Below, piece after piece: positions 9,030 through 16,183 of a DNA stretch of 16,293 bases (within the stretch, counting starts at the first letter, position 1; every line of letters begins with the position of its first letter). A model generated the notes under the pieces. That model did not search any database, was not told where the DNA came from, and saw only the letters and a list, made by a program, of their open reading frames with translations. Source of the stretch: CBDHFQ01 sp965262565 (lineage in GTDB: Bacteria; Bacteroidota; Bacteroidia; J057); the NCBI GenBank assembly GCA_965262565.1, contig CBDHFQ010000002.1, forward strand, positions 1 through 16,293, in the 5' to 3' direction. Made by a program: the position numbers and the translations under genes.

Positions 9030-10055
9030 TTATTCTAGTATGTAGGTCCTATCTTCGTGTAAGCTAATTTCTGTGGATAATACATTTTCCAAGGTCTCAA
9101 ATGCTATCCTCAAATCTTCTATAGGAATACCTATAGTTAAATTTCGTTCTAATAATTCTTTATCAGCGACATCAATCCGAACTCCGTATAATTCTTCGAT
9201 CTTTTCAATTATTTCATTTAATGAAGCTTTTTCAAATAATTGAATTCCTTCTTTCCAGGAACTGTGAAGATCAGCTTTTACTTTCATTTGAATGAATTCA
9301 TCCTTTTCATAAGAATAATCCACTAAATCTCCTGGACACATAAGTATTTCCTCAGCTTGTTTCTTTTTAAGGTTTAATCGTATTTTTCCCTCATTTAGCA
9401 CGACTCGTGTTTTTTTCGATCGGCTGTTTACGTTAAAATGAGTGCCTAGTACTTCTATCGTAAGCTTAGATGTATGAACCTGGAATTTGCGATGAGTTTG
9501 TATTTCTTTTTCTACCTCAAAGAAAGCTTCTCCATCTAATGTCACCGATCTCTCCTTAACTTCATCCCAATTATTTTGGAAAAATAGCCTGGAATTAGCA
9601 TTTAATTGAACATTTGAACCATCTGGTAAGGTAATACGCTTTATTTCTCCATAGTCAGTTTGATATACAATGAGCTGACTGCTTTGGGTTAGCACTATAA
9701 AAATGGAAGCTAAGGCGACGAACAAAAGAATAACCGCAGCCCAGGCCCAACGCATGGAAAAGGAAATCAGCTTTTTGGGAGGAGATGTTGCTTCCATAGA
9801 CTGAACATTCTCCATCAAATTATCATGTATTTGGGTTATTTCTTCGGCTGTTAAATGCTGTTCACCAAAGTATATTTTAGACTGAGTAATAATTTCTCTG
9901 GCATGCTCTACCTCTTTCAATTTGTCAGGATGTTGTAATAAATAGGTCTGCCAAAACGAATTATCCTCTTCATTTGCTTGTACTACCCAACGAATAAAGT
10001 CACTGTCTTTGGCAAAGTCATCAGCATTATAAAGGTTATACTTTCTAAATTTCAT
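9030..10055 (-). CDS. FecR-type transmembrane anti-sigma factor
   Basis: It encodes 341 residues, the usual length for Bacteroidota FecR-like regulators of outer-membrane transporters. The cytoplasmic N-terminal part (about 1-100), which would hold the sigma factor, includes IRWVVQANEEDNSFWQTYLL (21-40). A single membrane segment spans about 103-123 (WAWAAVILLFVALASIFIVLT is its core). The periplasmic FecR domain follows at about 131-228, with ITLPDGSNVQLNANSRL, LDGEAFFEVEK and VLGTHFNVN. A DUF4974-like C-terminal domain lies at about 271-340 (ASLNEIIEKIEELYGVRIDV) and would contact the STN domain of the SusC transporter. The gene lies between its presumed partners, 139 bases after the sigma gene and 67 bases before susC. 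A long hairpin ends 14 bases before the start codon. Confidence 0.95.
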   Translation of the reverse strand: MKFRKYNLYNADDFAKDSDFIRWVVQANEEDNSFWQTYLLQHPDKLKEVEHAREIITQSKIYFGEQHLTAEEITQIHDNLMENVQSMEATSPPKKLISFSMRWAWAAVILLFVALASIFIVLTQSSQLIVYQTDYGEIKRITLPDGSNVQLNANSRLFFQNNWDEVKERSVTLDGEAFFEVEKEIQTHRKFQVHTSKLTIEVLGTHFNVNSRSKKTRVVLNEGKIRLNLKKKQAEEILMCPGDLVDYSYEKDEFIQMKVKADLHSSWKEGIQLFEKASLNEIIEKIEELYGVRIDVADKELLERNLTIGIPIEDLRIAFETLENVLSTEISLHEDRTYILE

Positions 10056-10069
10056 TGAAGTATATGATC

Positions 10070-10143
10070 AAGATGATTAATAGGAATTCTTACCGTTACA
10101 TATACAAGTGCAAGGAGCCAGGAATTCCTAATCACTTCATCTT
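10070..10143 (-). repeat. Long imperfect hairpin in the fecR leader
   Basis: TAGGAATTC (10081-10089) pairs perfectly with GAATTCCTA (10122-10130). Outside it, AAGATGA (10070-10076) pairs perfectly with TCATCTT (10137-10143), across a small unequal internal loop. The two stems total 16 base pairs around a 32-base loop. In the leftward transcript the hairpin ends 14 bases before the fecR ATG. It could restrict fecR translation, act as an attenuator between sigma and fecR, or be a DNA operator. The sequence does not decide between these. Confidence 0.5.
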
Positions 10144-10194
10144 AATTTTTTTTTTAAATGGATTTTTACAATTGACTACTTGATGTATAGAGGT

Positions 10195-10794
10195 CTAGGA
10201 ATTAATAAACATCTGGAAGGCTAAAGGAATAATTGTAAAGAAATGTGGCTTATTTCTGATGAGGCTTTTTAACTTTTTTAATGCTCGGGAAATGAGGTTC
10301 CATGCTGCCTGGGGGCTTATGTCCATAATATCTGCAATCTTATCATAGCTCAAATCCTGATAATATCTTAGATAAATTATTTCCTTCTGTCGAGAGGGTA
10401 GTAAAGCTATCTTTTGAGAAAAATAATCACGCTGAGATTGATTATTTTCTATCTGCATCAGGTATTCTTCAGGGGAGGGTTCGATTTCATCAAATTCATA
10501 ATTGTATAAAGCAGGATGATTCATATCATTTTTGATCTTTCTAAGTAAAATTCGTCTGAAAGCTTTTAGCAAATATGGCTTGAGCAGGATAACATCGGGA
10601 ATTCTTTCCCGACGGTTCCATATATCCAGGAATAGATCTTGAATTGAATCTTTTATGATTTCTCTGTTTTTTGTAATGGCGTATCCATAAGTAAATAACT
10701 CATCCTGATACAAATAAAATAGCCGGGAAAGCATTTCTTTATTTCCTCTCTGAATGCCTCTCAACATCTCAAGGTCCTTTTTATTTGCATTCAT
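10195..10794 (-). CDS. ECF-type RNA polymerase sigma factor
   Basis: It encodes 199 residues, typical of ECF (sigma-70 group 4) factors, which direct RNA polymerase to a few promoters once released by their anti-sigma factor. Region 2 spans about 20-90 (FYLYQDELFTYGYAITKN, DSIQDLFLDIWNRRE) and binds core enzyme and the -10 element. Region 4 spans about 125-178 (LPSRQKEIIYLRYYQDLSY, then the helix-turn-helix around DKIADIMDISPQAAWNLI) and binds the -35 element. Region 3 is absent, as expected. It is the first gene of the leftward cluster with fecR next, the standard arrangement for sigma/FecR control of a SusC/SusD pair. The start at 10794 was kept because MNANKKDLEMLRGIQRG reads as a normal ECF N-terminus. 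The last residues (about 180-199) form a hydrophobic tail. Confidence 0.95.
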   Translation of the reverse strand: MNANKKDLEMLRGIQRGNKEMLSRLFYLYQDELFTYGYAITKNREIIKDSIQDLFLDIWNRRERIPDVILLKPYLLKAFRRILLRKIKNDMNHPALYNYEFDEIEPSPEEYLMQIENNQSQRDYFSQKIALLPSRQKEIIYLRYYQDLSYDKIADIMDISPQAAWNLISRALKKLKSLIRNKPHFFTIIPLAFQMFINS

Positions 10795-11195
10795 TTTATC
10801 AGCTTAGTGAGCGATTGAATTAAAAGATATTGAACATCTTAATAATAAATTACTTAACATTTCCTTAATAATCAATATTCCAAAGTTTCGCTTTTCAATA
10901 AAGTTTGGTACCAGAAAACCGTAAGGAGCTTCAAAAGGATACTATAATAATGCTAACATAATTTAATGATGCTGTAAGTTTGGTACATAGTGGTTGAATA
11001 AAAATTGTTAGAACCAGACTACTTTTGGGGGCAAAGATTTTTTAAAAAAGTAGAAAACTCATTTAATATTAAAACTAATTTCGTTTCTGAGATAAGAATA
11101 TTTGCCTTATTATTGCGTTTGAATCATGGTGTGTAGGAGCACCACTTTTGGCTCATATTTATATTATTTTGATAAAATATTATTAATAGCAAACT
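10795..11195. other. Divergent intergenic region between the sigma gene and the NTF2-like gene
   Basis: This 401-base AT-rich region separates the leftward sigma gene from the rightward gene at 11196, so it should contain both promoters. Rightward, a consensus-like promoter lies at 10994-11027. Leftward, CAAAGTTT near 10880-10890 matches the complement of TAnnTTTG in seven of eight positions, but no convincing upstream element accompanies it. CTACTTTT (11019-11026) and AAAAGTAG (11046-11053) form an 8-base inverted repeat that overlaps the rightward -7 element. No open frame is supported here. Confidence 0.5.
10994..11027 (+). promoter_or_regulatory. Candidate Bacteroidota promoter for the NTF2-like gene
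   Basis: TACTTTTG at 11020-11027 matches the Bacteroidota -7 element TAnnTTTG exactly. TTG at 10994-10996 is a possible -33 element with a 23-base spacer, at the long end of the accepted range. Transcription would start near 11034, giving a leader of about 160 bases before the ATG at 11196. The match is short and by eye, so it is tentative. Confidence 0.4.
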
Positions 11196-12005
11196 ATGAA
11201 GATCAAAAAATATGTTGTTTCATATATTTTCCTGTGTTTAAGTTTGATGTCTACTAGTGTGGCTCAGGATGATGAAACAATCATTACAAAAGCCATTAAA
11301 CAGATGGTGGAAAAGGTAGGCAGCATTGAAACCGCAGAGGATGTTAAGAAGTTTTTAAGCTATCATACCCCGAATTATACTGCCATTGAATCAGGATTAT
11401 TGATTGACGGTAGCTCAGGGATTAAGAACGTAACTTTAAAGGATCTTGAAGCCAGGATGAATAGAATTGTGATGAATGATAAGTATCAGGTTGTCCCTAA
11501 GCTTGAGGAGATCAATTATATTAAAATTTTAAGCAATACGGCAATTGTAAATACGACAATCTCCTATTCAGTAAATGACGGTGGAGAATTTTTATTTAGC
11601 GGGTCACAGAACAGAACTCAAACATTAGTTAAAACGGAAGAGGGCTGGAAAATTGTGAGAGAATATATCGCAGAGGTGAGAGATAATTTGCAAAAATATG
11701 ATTGCACCTATGAAGTATATGAAAAGGATGAAAATTCAAGTATTCTAAAAGTATATTATCCTGCTGGCGATGCTTTTCAGTCAGAGTATATCGATGTGGA
11801 AATGGAAAAGTTATCCTCCCAAAATTTATTGGTTTCTACAGATAAAGGCGACCAATTTCAATGGGATAATGAAACAATGATTCCTACTAACGCTCGAACA
11901 GATAATGGGGAGAAGATCAAAGTGACAACACTTACCGGGGTATATACTGAATTAGTCAGATATTATTTCTCTGATCGTTGTGTAAGTGCAAGAAGGAGTA
12001 AATAA
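11196..12005 (+). CDS. Exported NTF2/SnoaL-like (DUF4440-type) protein with an unassigned C-terminal region
   Basis: It encodes 269 residues. A signal peptide (MKIKKYVVSYIFLCLSLMST, then VAQ) probably ends near residue 24 with no lipobox, so the product should be periplasmic or secreted. Residues about 27-162 have the pattern of an NTF2/SnoaL-like cone fold. A helical start (IITKAIKQMVEKVG) is followed by a loop with YTAIESGLLIDG, then strands ending in AIVNTTISYSV, RTQTLVKTEEGWKIVREY. The TEEGWKIVREY strand is the most family-like element. The remaining ~100 residues (166-269) are rich in strands and polar residues, and I do not recognise them. The gene appears monocistronic, with a candidate promoter upstream and a strong terminator 75 bases downstream. 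NTF2-like folds serve many roles, so no function is proposed. Confidence 0.75.
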   Translation: MKIKKYVVSYIFLCLSLMSTSVAQDDETIITKAIKQMVEKVGSIETAEDVKKFLSYHTPNYTAIESGLLIDGSSGIKNVTLKDLEARMNRIVMNDKYQVVPKLEEINYIKILSNTAIVNTTISYSVNDGGEFLFSGSQNRTQTLVKTEEGWKIVREYIAEVRDNLQKYDCTYEVYEKDENSSILKVYYPAGDAFQSEYIDVEMEKLSSQNLLVSTDKGDQFQWDNETMIPTNARTDNGEKIKVTTLTGVYTELVRYYFSDRCVSARRSK

Positions 12006-12078
12006 TCATTGAAGGGCCTGGATTGATTGATCATCAAATTAGGCTTTCTGTTCATTTTTTTCGCAAAAAAAGATACAC

Positions 12079-12113
12079 CCCAGGAGCTGAAGTGGTTTTC
12101 TCCTGGGTTTTTT
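12079..12113 (+). terminator. Strong Rho-independent terminator
   Basis: CCCAGGAG (12079-12086) and CTCCTGGG (12100-12107) form a perfect GC-rich 8-base stem with a 13-base loop, followed by TTTTTT at 12108-12113. It lies about 75 bases after the stop of the NTF2-like gene and isolates it from the carboxypeptidase gene. An A tract at 12065-12071 on the other side could let it work weakly in both directions. Confidence 0.9.
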
Positions 12114-12156
12114 GTGTATAAATATGCGAAGAATGAGAATATTGGGAATTCGGTAG

Positions 12157-12164
12157 TATATTTG
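12157..12164 (+). promoter_or_regulatory. Possible -7 promoter element for the carboxypeptidase gene
   Basis: TATATTTG matches TAnnTTTG exactly and lies between the preceding terminator and the carboxypeptidase start, about 100 bases upstream of the ATG at 12267. The nearest TTG upstream (12142-12144) is too close to be a normal -33 element, so this is a weak call. Confidence 0.25.
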
Positions 12165-12266
12165 GGGTGCCGACAGAGAATAATAGTAATCCACTTTCCC
12201 AACTTAGTAGTGGTTAACCAACAATCTAAGCTTGATCAGGGATAGTTGGCTTGATAAAAAAGGCTC

Positions 12267-13553
12267 ATGAACCATACATATACTCCCATTATGTCTATTT
12301 CCCGATTCTACTGGCTCATCATCATTTGGCTTGGCATGTTCGGCTGTAAGTCGACCAAGCCCTGGCAAGGGCAGGCTCCCATCGTCAGAGTTCCTACAAC
12401 GACACTCCCCATCCAACAACAGCATAAAGGTATTTTTGATATAGGAAACGGGATTTATTGTTCAAACCAATTTGAAGGTGCTCGATTAAATGGTGTCGTA
12501 TTGACAAATGATACGCTAATTACTGCTTTGATTACGCCTGAAAACACGCCCATTAATCCCAGCCCTTGGTATGCATTTAAGATCTGGTCGGAGGAAGAAC
12601 AAAGCATCCGCTTGAAAATTACCTATCTGGCAGGAACTAAACATCGCTATTATCCGAAATTGAGTAAAGATGGTCTTAATTGGGAGGAAGTAAAGGCAGC
12701 GGATTATACAGTGGGAACCATAGATTCTGAGAATAATGACCGGAAATTGCCAAATGATATTAGTATAAAACTCGATCTCGGCCCGGATACCTTATGGGTG
12801 GCAGCTCAGGAATTACAAACGTCAAAACATGTGCATGCCTGGATAGATCGATTAGATGATAAATCGTATGTTACCACTACTGACATAGGACAAAGCCGTG
12901 AAGGGAGACCTCTAAAATGCTTACGAATCGGAGAAGGAGATGATCAGCAATTACTCATGATTCTTTCCCGCCAACACCCACCAGAAGTAACGGGATTCCT
13001 TGCTATGAAAGCCTTTGTTGAAACGATTTGTGCTGATACCGAAACGGCTCAAGCCTTTCGAAACAGGTACACTACTTATGTAGTTCCCTTTGCCAATCCA
13101 GATGGAGTAGACAATGGGCATTGGCGGCATAGTACAGCGGGAATTGACTTGAATCGCGATTGGATCAATGTCAATCAACCTGAAGTAGCAGCCATCCAGC
13201 AATTCATGAAAGACAAAATAGCTGAAGGAGGTACATTTTATTTTGCTGTTGATTTTCATTCTACCTGGCAAGATATTTACTACACGATTAATCCCGAACT
13301 AAAGGGAAATATGCCTGGACTTGTACCCAATATGATTACTAACATGGGCGAGGAAATAGAAGGCTATGAACCTAATATTCGACCCAGCACAGATACCGTT
13401 CGAACCTCTCCCACATCTTCTTCCTTCTTTTTCTTTGAACTGGGAGCAGAGGCCTTAACCTATGAATTTGGAGATGATACGCCCAGAGATCGACTGAAAG
13501 AAAAGGGATCACTATCTGCTAAAAACTTGATGGAGTTGATGTTGAGTCGCTAA
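12267..13553 (+). CDS. M14-family zinc carboxypeptidase, lipoprotein
   Basis: It encodes 428 residues. The N-terminus is hydrophobic and ends in the lipobox MFGC (Cys27), so the enzyme should be tethered to a membrane outside the cytoplasm. The ATG at 12291 would give an 18-residue signal and is an equally good start. Residues about 50-190 form a beta-rich N-terminal domain resembling that of cytosolic-carboxypeptidase-like M14 enzymes (PWYAFKIWS). The catalytic domain follows, with zinc ligands His237 and Glu240 in HPPE and His331 in AVDFHSTWQD. It also has the substrate-binding motif LNRDW (295-299) after NPDGVDNGHWRHS, and the catalytic Glu400 in LTYEFGDD. All key residues are present, so activity as a metallo-carboxypeptidase is likely; the peptide substrate is not known. 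The gene stands alone after a terminator and converges with the hydrolase at 13603. Confidence 0.9.
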   Translation: MNHTYTPIMSISRFYWLIIIWLGMFGCKSTKPWQGQAPIVRVPTTTLPIQQQHKGIFDIGNGIYCSNQFEGARLNGVVLTNDTLITALITPENTPINPSPWYAFKIWSEEEQSIRLKITYLAGTKHRYYPKLSKDGLNWEEVKAADYTVGTIDSENNDRKLPNDISIKLDLGPDTLWVAAQELQTSKHVHAWIDRLDDKSYVTTTDIGQSREGRPLKCLRIGEGDDQQLLMILSRQHPPEVTGFLAMKAFVETICADTETAQAFRNRYTTYVVPFANPDGVDNGHWRHSTAGIDLNRDWINVNQPEVAAIQQFMKDKIAEGGTFYFAVDFHSTWQDIYYTINPELKGNMPGLVPNMITNMGEEIEGYEPNIRPSTDTVRTSPTSSSFFFFELGAEALTYEFGDDTPRDRLKEKGSLSAKNLMELMLSR

Positions 13554-13595
13554 ATTAGGGGTTCAACAAAATGCTCTATAGCCTTTGATCTAGAA

Positions 13596-13616
13596 TGCCA
13601 GTTTACTTTTCTGGCA
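13596..13616. terminator. Hairpin at the junction of two convergent genes
   Basis: TGCCAG (13596-13601) and CTGGCA (13611-13616) form a perfect 6-base stem with a 9-base loop, overlapping the last codons and stop of the leftward hydrolase gene. The convergent spacer is only 49 bases. Neither direction has a U tract next to the stem, so termination here is only possible, not shown. Confidence 0.25.
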
Positions 13617-14667
13617 CATAATGAAACTGTTCTCCCCAGGTCATCAACAAACTAGGATAGTCCGACCTACGAAGGCGAGTATAGGTCAGAAAGTTAGCTT
13701 CCCGATGGTCCACAGTATGGTTCATTTCATTTTCATGTCCGGTCATGATCAGGTTAGGATGAAAGCCTTTGGCCAGGCGAACAATATCCGTTGTCCAACA
13801 ATTGGGGAAAACTACATCTACCCGATGATTCAACCCTACTTCATCTATCCAGGAAAAATCTTCGTCCAGCGATTGATCACCTGTTTGAGCAAAAGACATT
13901 CCCTCAGGAGTAAATACCAAAGAAACATTATTCGGTATATCGGGCCCCTGGTGGCCGGGATAAATCACCACTGTTAGCGTTTGCTTTCCATCTTGAATAG
14001 GAAGTTCCTGGACTAAATGAGCCTCACGCTTAAGATGTGTTACTTGCTGATGAAAAGCTTCCTCTTCCCATACTTCTTCAGGCGCTACCACTGGTTTTCC
14101 TTGCTCAATGAATTGTTGGGCTACCCATACATCTGCGTGGTCCCGATGGCGATGGCTGACAAAGAGCGCATCACATTGGTTGATGAGGCGTTGCATAAGT
14201 GGATCGGGAATAGCAAACCCCTCAATATAAGAGGCTCTACTTAGATCAAAAGCAATCGTAGTACTTTTCGTGCGAACAATAAATCCTTCATTATAAGCTT
14301 TCCAGATCATAGCACCTTCTGCTACCCTTTCGATCTCCAGGTTCTTGGCCAAATCCGCTAATTGGCGGTGTAGGAAAGCTTGAACTGGAGGGCGATGAGG
14401 CGCTTTTTCTTCATGCAATACATTGTCTAACATCAACATCACCATTTTTCGTTCCAATGGTTCAGGAATTTGCGGGGGATATTTATCAAGTGCCTGAGTG
14501 ACCAATTCAAGCGTTTCGTCTGCTTGTTGGTCATAAAAACCTTCCACATCATCCCAAAAGTCGAGGCGATCTTCAGGTAATAGGGGTTGTTGAGCTTCCA
14601 TTTGCTGTGTAAATGCTTGATGATGGATCAGTATCACTAAGGATATGATGAAGTAGTAATATTTCAT
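13603..14667 (-). CDS. Secreted metallo-beta-lactamase-fold hydrolase
   Basis: The start is placed at 14667, where the frame reads MKYYYFIIS and gives a clean signal peptide (cleavage near AFTQ). The frame could open 27 bases earlier, but that adds a polar leader. Residue numbers here count from that earlier Met. After an alpha-helical N-terminal region (about 40-130) comes the metallo-hydrolase domain. It contains the metal motif HRHRDH (181-186), His248 in YPGHQG, Asp273 in QTGDQS and His320 in MTGHENE. These are all the ligands needed for a two-metal centre. NEGFIVRTKSTTIAFDL (135-151) is the typical first strand pair of the UlaG/lactamase_B_2-like subgroup. The substrate is unknown; lactones, phosphoesters and beta-lactams are all used by this superfamily. 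It converges with the M14 peptidase, with no other gene in its transcript. Confidence 0.85.
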   Translation of the reverse strand: MKYYYFIISLVILIHHQAFTQQMEAQQPLLPEDRLDFWDDVEGFYDQQADETLELVTQALDKYPPQIPEPLERKMVMLMLDNVLHEEKAPHRPPVQAFLHRQLADLAKNLEIERVAEGAMIWKAYNEGFIVRTKSTTIAFDLSRASYIEGFAIPDPLMQRLINQCDALFVSHRHRDHADVWVAQQFIEQGKPVVAPEEVWEEEAFHQQVTHLKREAHLVQELPIQDGKQTLTVVIYPGHQGPDIPNNVSLVFTPEGMSFAQTGDQSLDEDFSWIDEVGLNHRVDVVFPNCWTTDIVRLAKGFHPNLIMTGHENEMNHTVDHREANFLTYTRLRRSDYPSLLMTWGEQFHYVPEK

Positions 14668-15166
14668 AGTGTGGGTTTCCTTGGAAATTAACAAGAATGT
14701 GAATTGCCCATATAAGGCATATTCCTCTCTAAATAAACATAACTCCTTTAAAACTAAGGATAAATGGATTTCCTAACTACACATTCCCAAAAGTTTAAGG
14801 AAACATAAGATTGGCTTAAAATTGAATTCGTCCTCATAAGATAATCATGAGAAAATTAGCTTTTCATCTTTGTCCCCATCTATTTACCTACGAAGTAGAT
14901 AATTTGCCTGTCTCTCTAACAGACTGGGATGCTTCTATTGCAGGCTATGCGCCTGATCACACATCTATGGAACATCATGTATCCCATATTGCTAATAGAT
15001 GATTTGAGGAATATTCAAATTCTCTAACCAATGTTGACTTGCAAGCTTGATAGATGATAGGAGAGCTTAGATTGGTAAACGCTAATTGCTAACCCACAAC
15101 TATAGTATAGTAGCAAGCTTTTCTCATTTAAAGAAAAAAGACCAGCATGGCTCATTGGTACATATC
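14668..15166. other. Mostly non-coding spacer upstream of the hydrolase
   Basis: About 500 bases lie between the two leftward genes. The stretch beside the hydrolase start should hold its promoter. CAAAAGTT near 14790 matches the complement of TAnnTTTG at seven of eight positions, but I found no partner element. One short ORF (14847-15002) lies in the middle. Leftward of the dehydrogenase stop, an A run at 15131-15138 would be read as a U tract, but the preceding stem (ACCA/TGGT, 15139-15157) is too weak to call a terminator with confidence. Confidence 0.45.
14847..15002 (+). CDS. Short ORF of uncertain status (51 residues)
   Basis: ATG at 14847 opens a 51-codon frame ending in TGA at 15000-15002. 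The product is rich in His (PHLF, DHTSMEHHVSHIANR) and Trp/Asp-containing (LTDWDAS), with no signal peptide, membrane segment or recognised family. The same frame continues after the TGA for 15 more codons before a second TGA. That would fit a decayed gene fragment as well as chance. It sits on the opposite strand to both neighbours. I cannot say whether it is translated. Confidence 0.2.
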   Translation: MRKLAFHLCPHLFTYEVDNLPVSLTDWDASIAGYAPDHTSMEHHVSHIANR

Positions 15167-16183
15167 CTATCTCAATGAATGAAATCCGTCCATCACATTC
15201 TTACCAATAACCTTCCCACTTTCCTGAAGTTCATGGGCTGCTGTAAGGGTGTCAACGCTTAGCGTACCGAGATGATTATTTACGGTAGATTTGATCATTC
15301 CTTCATCGATCAATGCCGACACCCTGTTCAGTAATTCATGTTGTTTTTCTATGTCTTTCATCTTAAACAAGGACCGTGTAAACATGAGTTCCCAACTAAA
15401 TGTCAACGCCTTCAGTTTTCCGGGGAGAATATCCAAAGACGCAGGATCATCAATGAAAGCTACATGCCCGCGAGCTTGTACAAATTGTAGAATAGAAGGG
15501 AAATGTTGGTCAGTAGCAGTTAAAGAAGCTACATATTGAGGTTGAATCCCCAGAATGGTAAGTTGATCCACAAGAGATTCCCGATGATTAATGACATGAT
15601 CAGCTCCCATTCGTTGGGCCCATTCGGTAGTTTCAGGGCGAGAAGCTGTAGCCACCACCGTCAATTCCGTCAGTTGTTTGGCCAATTGTATAAGAATAGA
15701 ACCAACTCCTCCTGCTCCTCCAATAATGACCATCGCATCTCCTTTCCCTTCCCCTTCTTTAATCCTAAATGAATCGAATAATAGTTCCCAGGCAGTAATA
15801 GAAGTAAGTGCCATTCCCGCCGCCTCAGCATAGGATAAAGAGGCAGGTTTTTTCCCCACAATCCGCTCATCAACGGCATGGAATTCCACATTGGTACCAG
15901 GTCTTGTAATATCTCCCGCATAAAACACCTCATCTCCTACCTTAAACTTACTCACTTTATTTCCCACTTCTTTCACCACTCCTGAAGCATCAAATCCCAG
16001 GATCGTAGGGCCGTTTTCCGGGGCTCTTCCCATGCGCAATTTTACATCTACGGGATTGATGGAAATACCTTTAACTTCCACCAACAAATCATACGGATGT
16101 ATTTCTGGGATGTCAGTGTCAAATTCTATAAGGGCATTTGGTTCGGTAATCGCTCCTGCCTGTGTATATCCTATGGCTTTCAT
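15167..16183 (-). CDS. Zinc-type alcohol dehydrogenase / quinone oxidoreductase-like protein (MDR superfamily)
   Basis: A cytoplasmic NAD(P)H-dependent oxidoreductase of the medium-chain dehydrogenase/reductase superfamily, about 338 residues from the chosen start. That start, at 16183 (MKAIGYTQAG), matches the normal N-terminus; the frame could open 27 bases earlier with an atypical MFEPNQKQP leader. Residue numbers here count from that earlier Met. The GroES-like catalytic fold (about 11-130) contains ISINPVDVKLR and LGFDASGVVKEVG. The Rossmann domain has the cofactor-binding loop GGAGGVGS (164-171) and MGADHVINHR (201-210). The four-cysteine structural-zinc loop of true alcohol dehydrogenases is absent, and the GHE zinc motif is replaced by GFD. 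The enzyme is therefore probably zinc-free and quinone-oxidoreductase-like, despite the name such proteins usually carry. It appears to stand alone. The physiological substrate is unknown. Confidence 0.88.
   Translation of the reverse strand: MKAIGYTQAGAITEPNALIEFDTDIPEIHPYDLLVEVKGISINPVDVKLRMGRAPENGPTILGFDASGVVKEVGNKVSKFKVGDEVFYAGDITRPGTNVEFHAVDERIVGKKPASLSYAEAAGMALTSITAWELLFDSFRIKEGEGKGDAMVIIGGAGGVGSILIQLAKQLTELTVVATASRPETTEWAQRMGADHVINHRESLVDQLTILGIQPQYVASLTATDQHFPSILQFVQARGHVAFIDDPASLDILPGKLKALTFSWELMFTRSLFKMKDIEKQHELLNRVSALIDEGMIKSTVNNHLGTLSVDTLTAAHELQESGKVIGKNVMDGFHSLR

Noticed and set aside
11038..11049. TTTTTTAAAAAA palindrome in the divergent region
   Set aside because: Palindromes made only of A and T tracts are common in AT-rich spacers. 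Only the larger CTACTTTT/AAAAGTAG pairing was kept, as part of the spacer note.
12027..12245. A 72-codon rightward frame after the NTF2-like gene
   Set aside because: It runs straight through a strong terminator hairpin and its U tract, and the product has no coding character.
12190..12266. Small inverted and direct repeats before the carboxypeptidase gene (CCACT/AGTGG, CCAAC/GTTGG, GCTTGAT twice)
   Set aside because: Arms of five to seven bases with long loops are expected by chance here, and they form no terminator or consistent operator pattern.
12951..13271. A 106-codon leftward frame
   Set aside because: It lies wholly inside the M14 carboxypeptidase gene, whose catalytic motifs are on the other strand, so it is a shadow frame.
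13621..13977. A 118-codon rightward frame
   Set aside because: It lies inside the metallo-hydrolase gene on the opposite strand, whose metal motifs are intact. The product resembles no protein I know.
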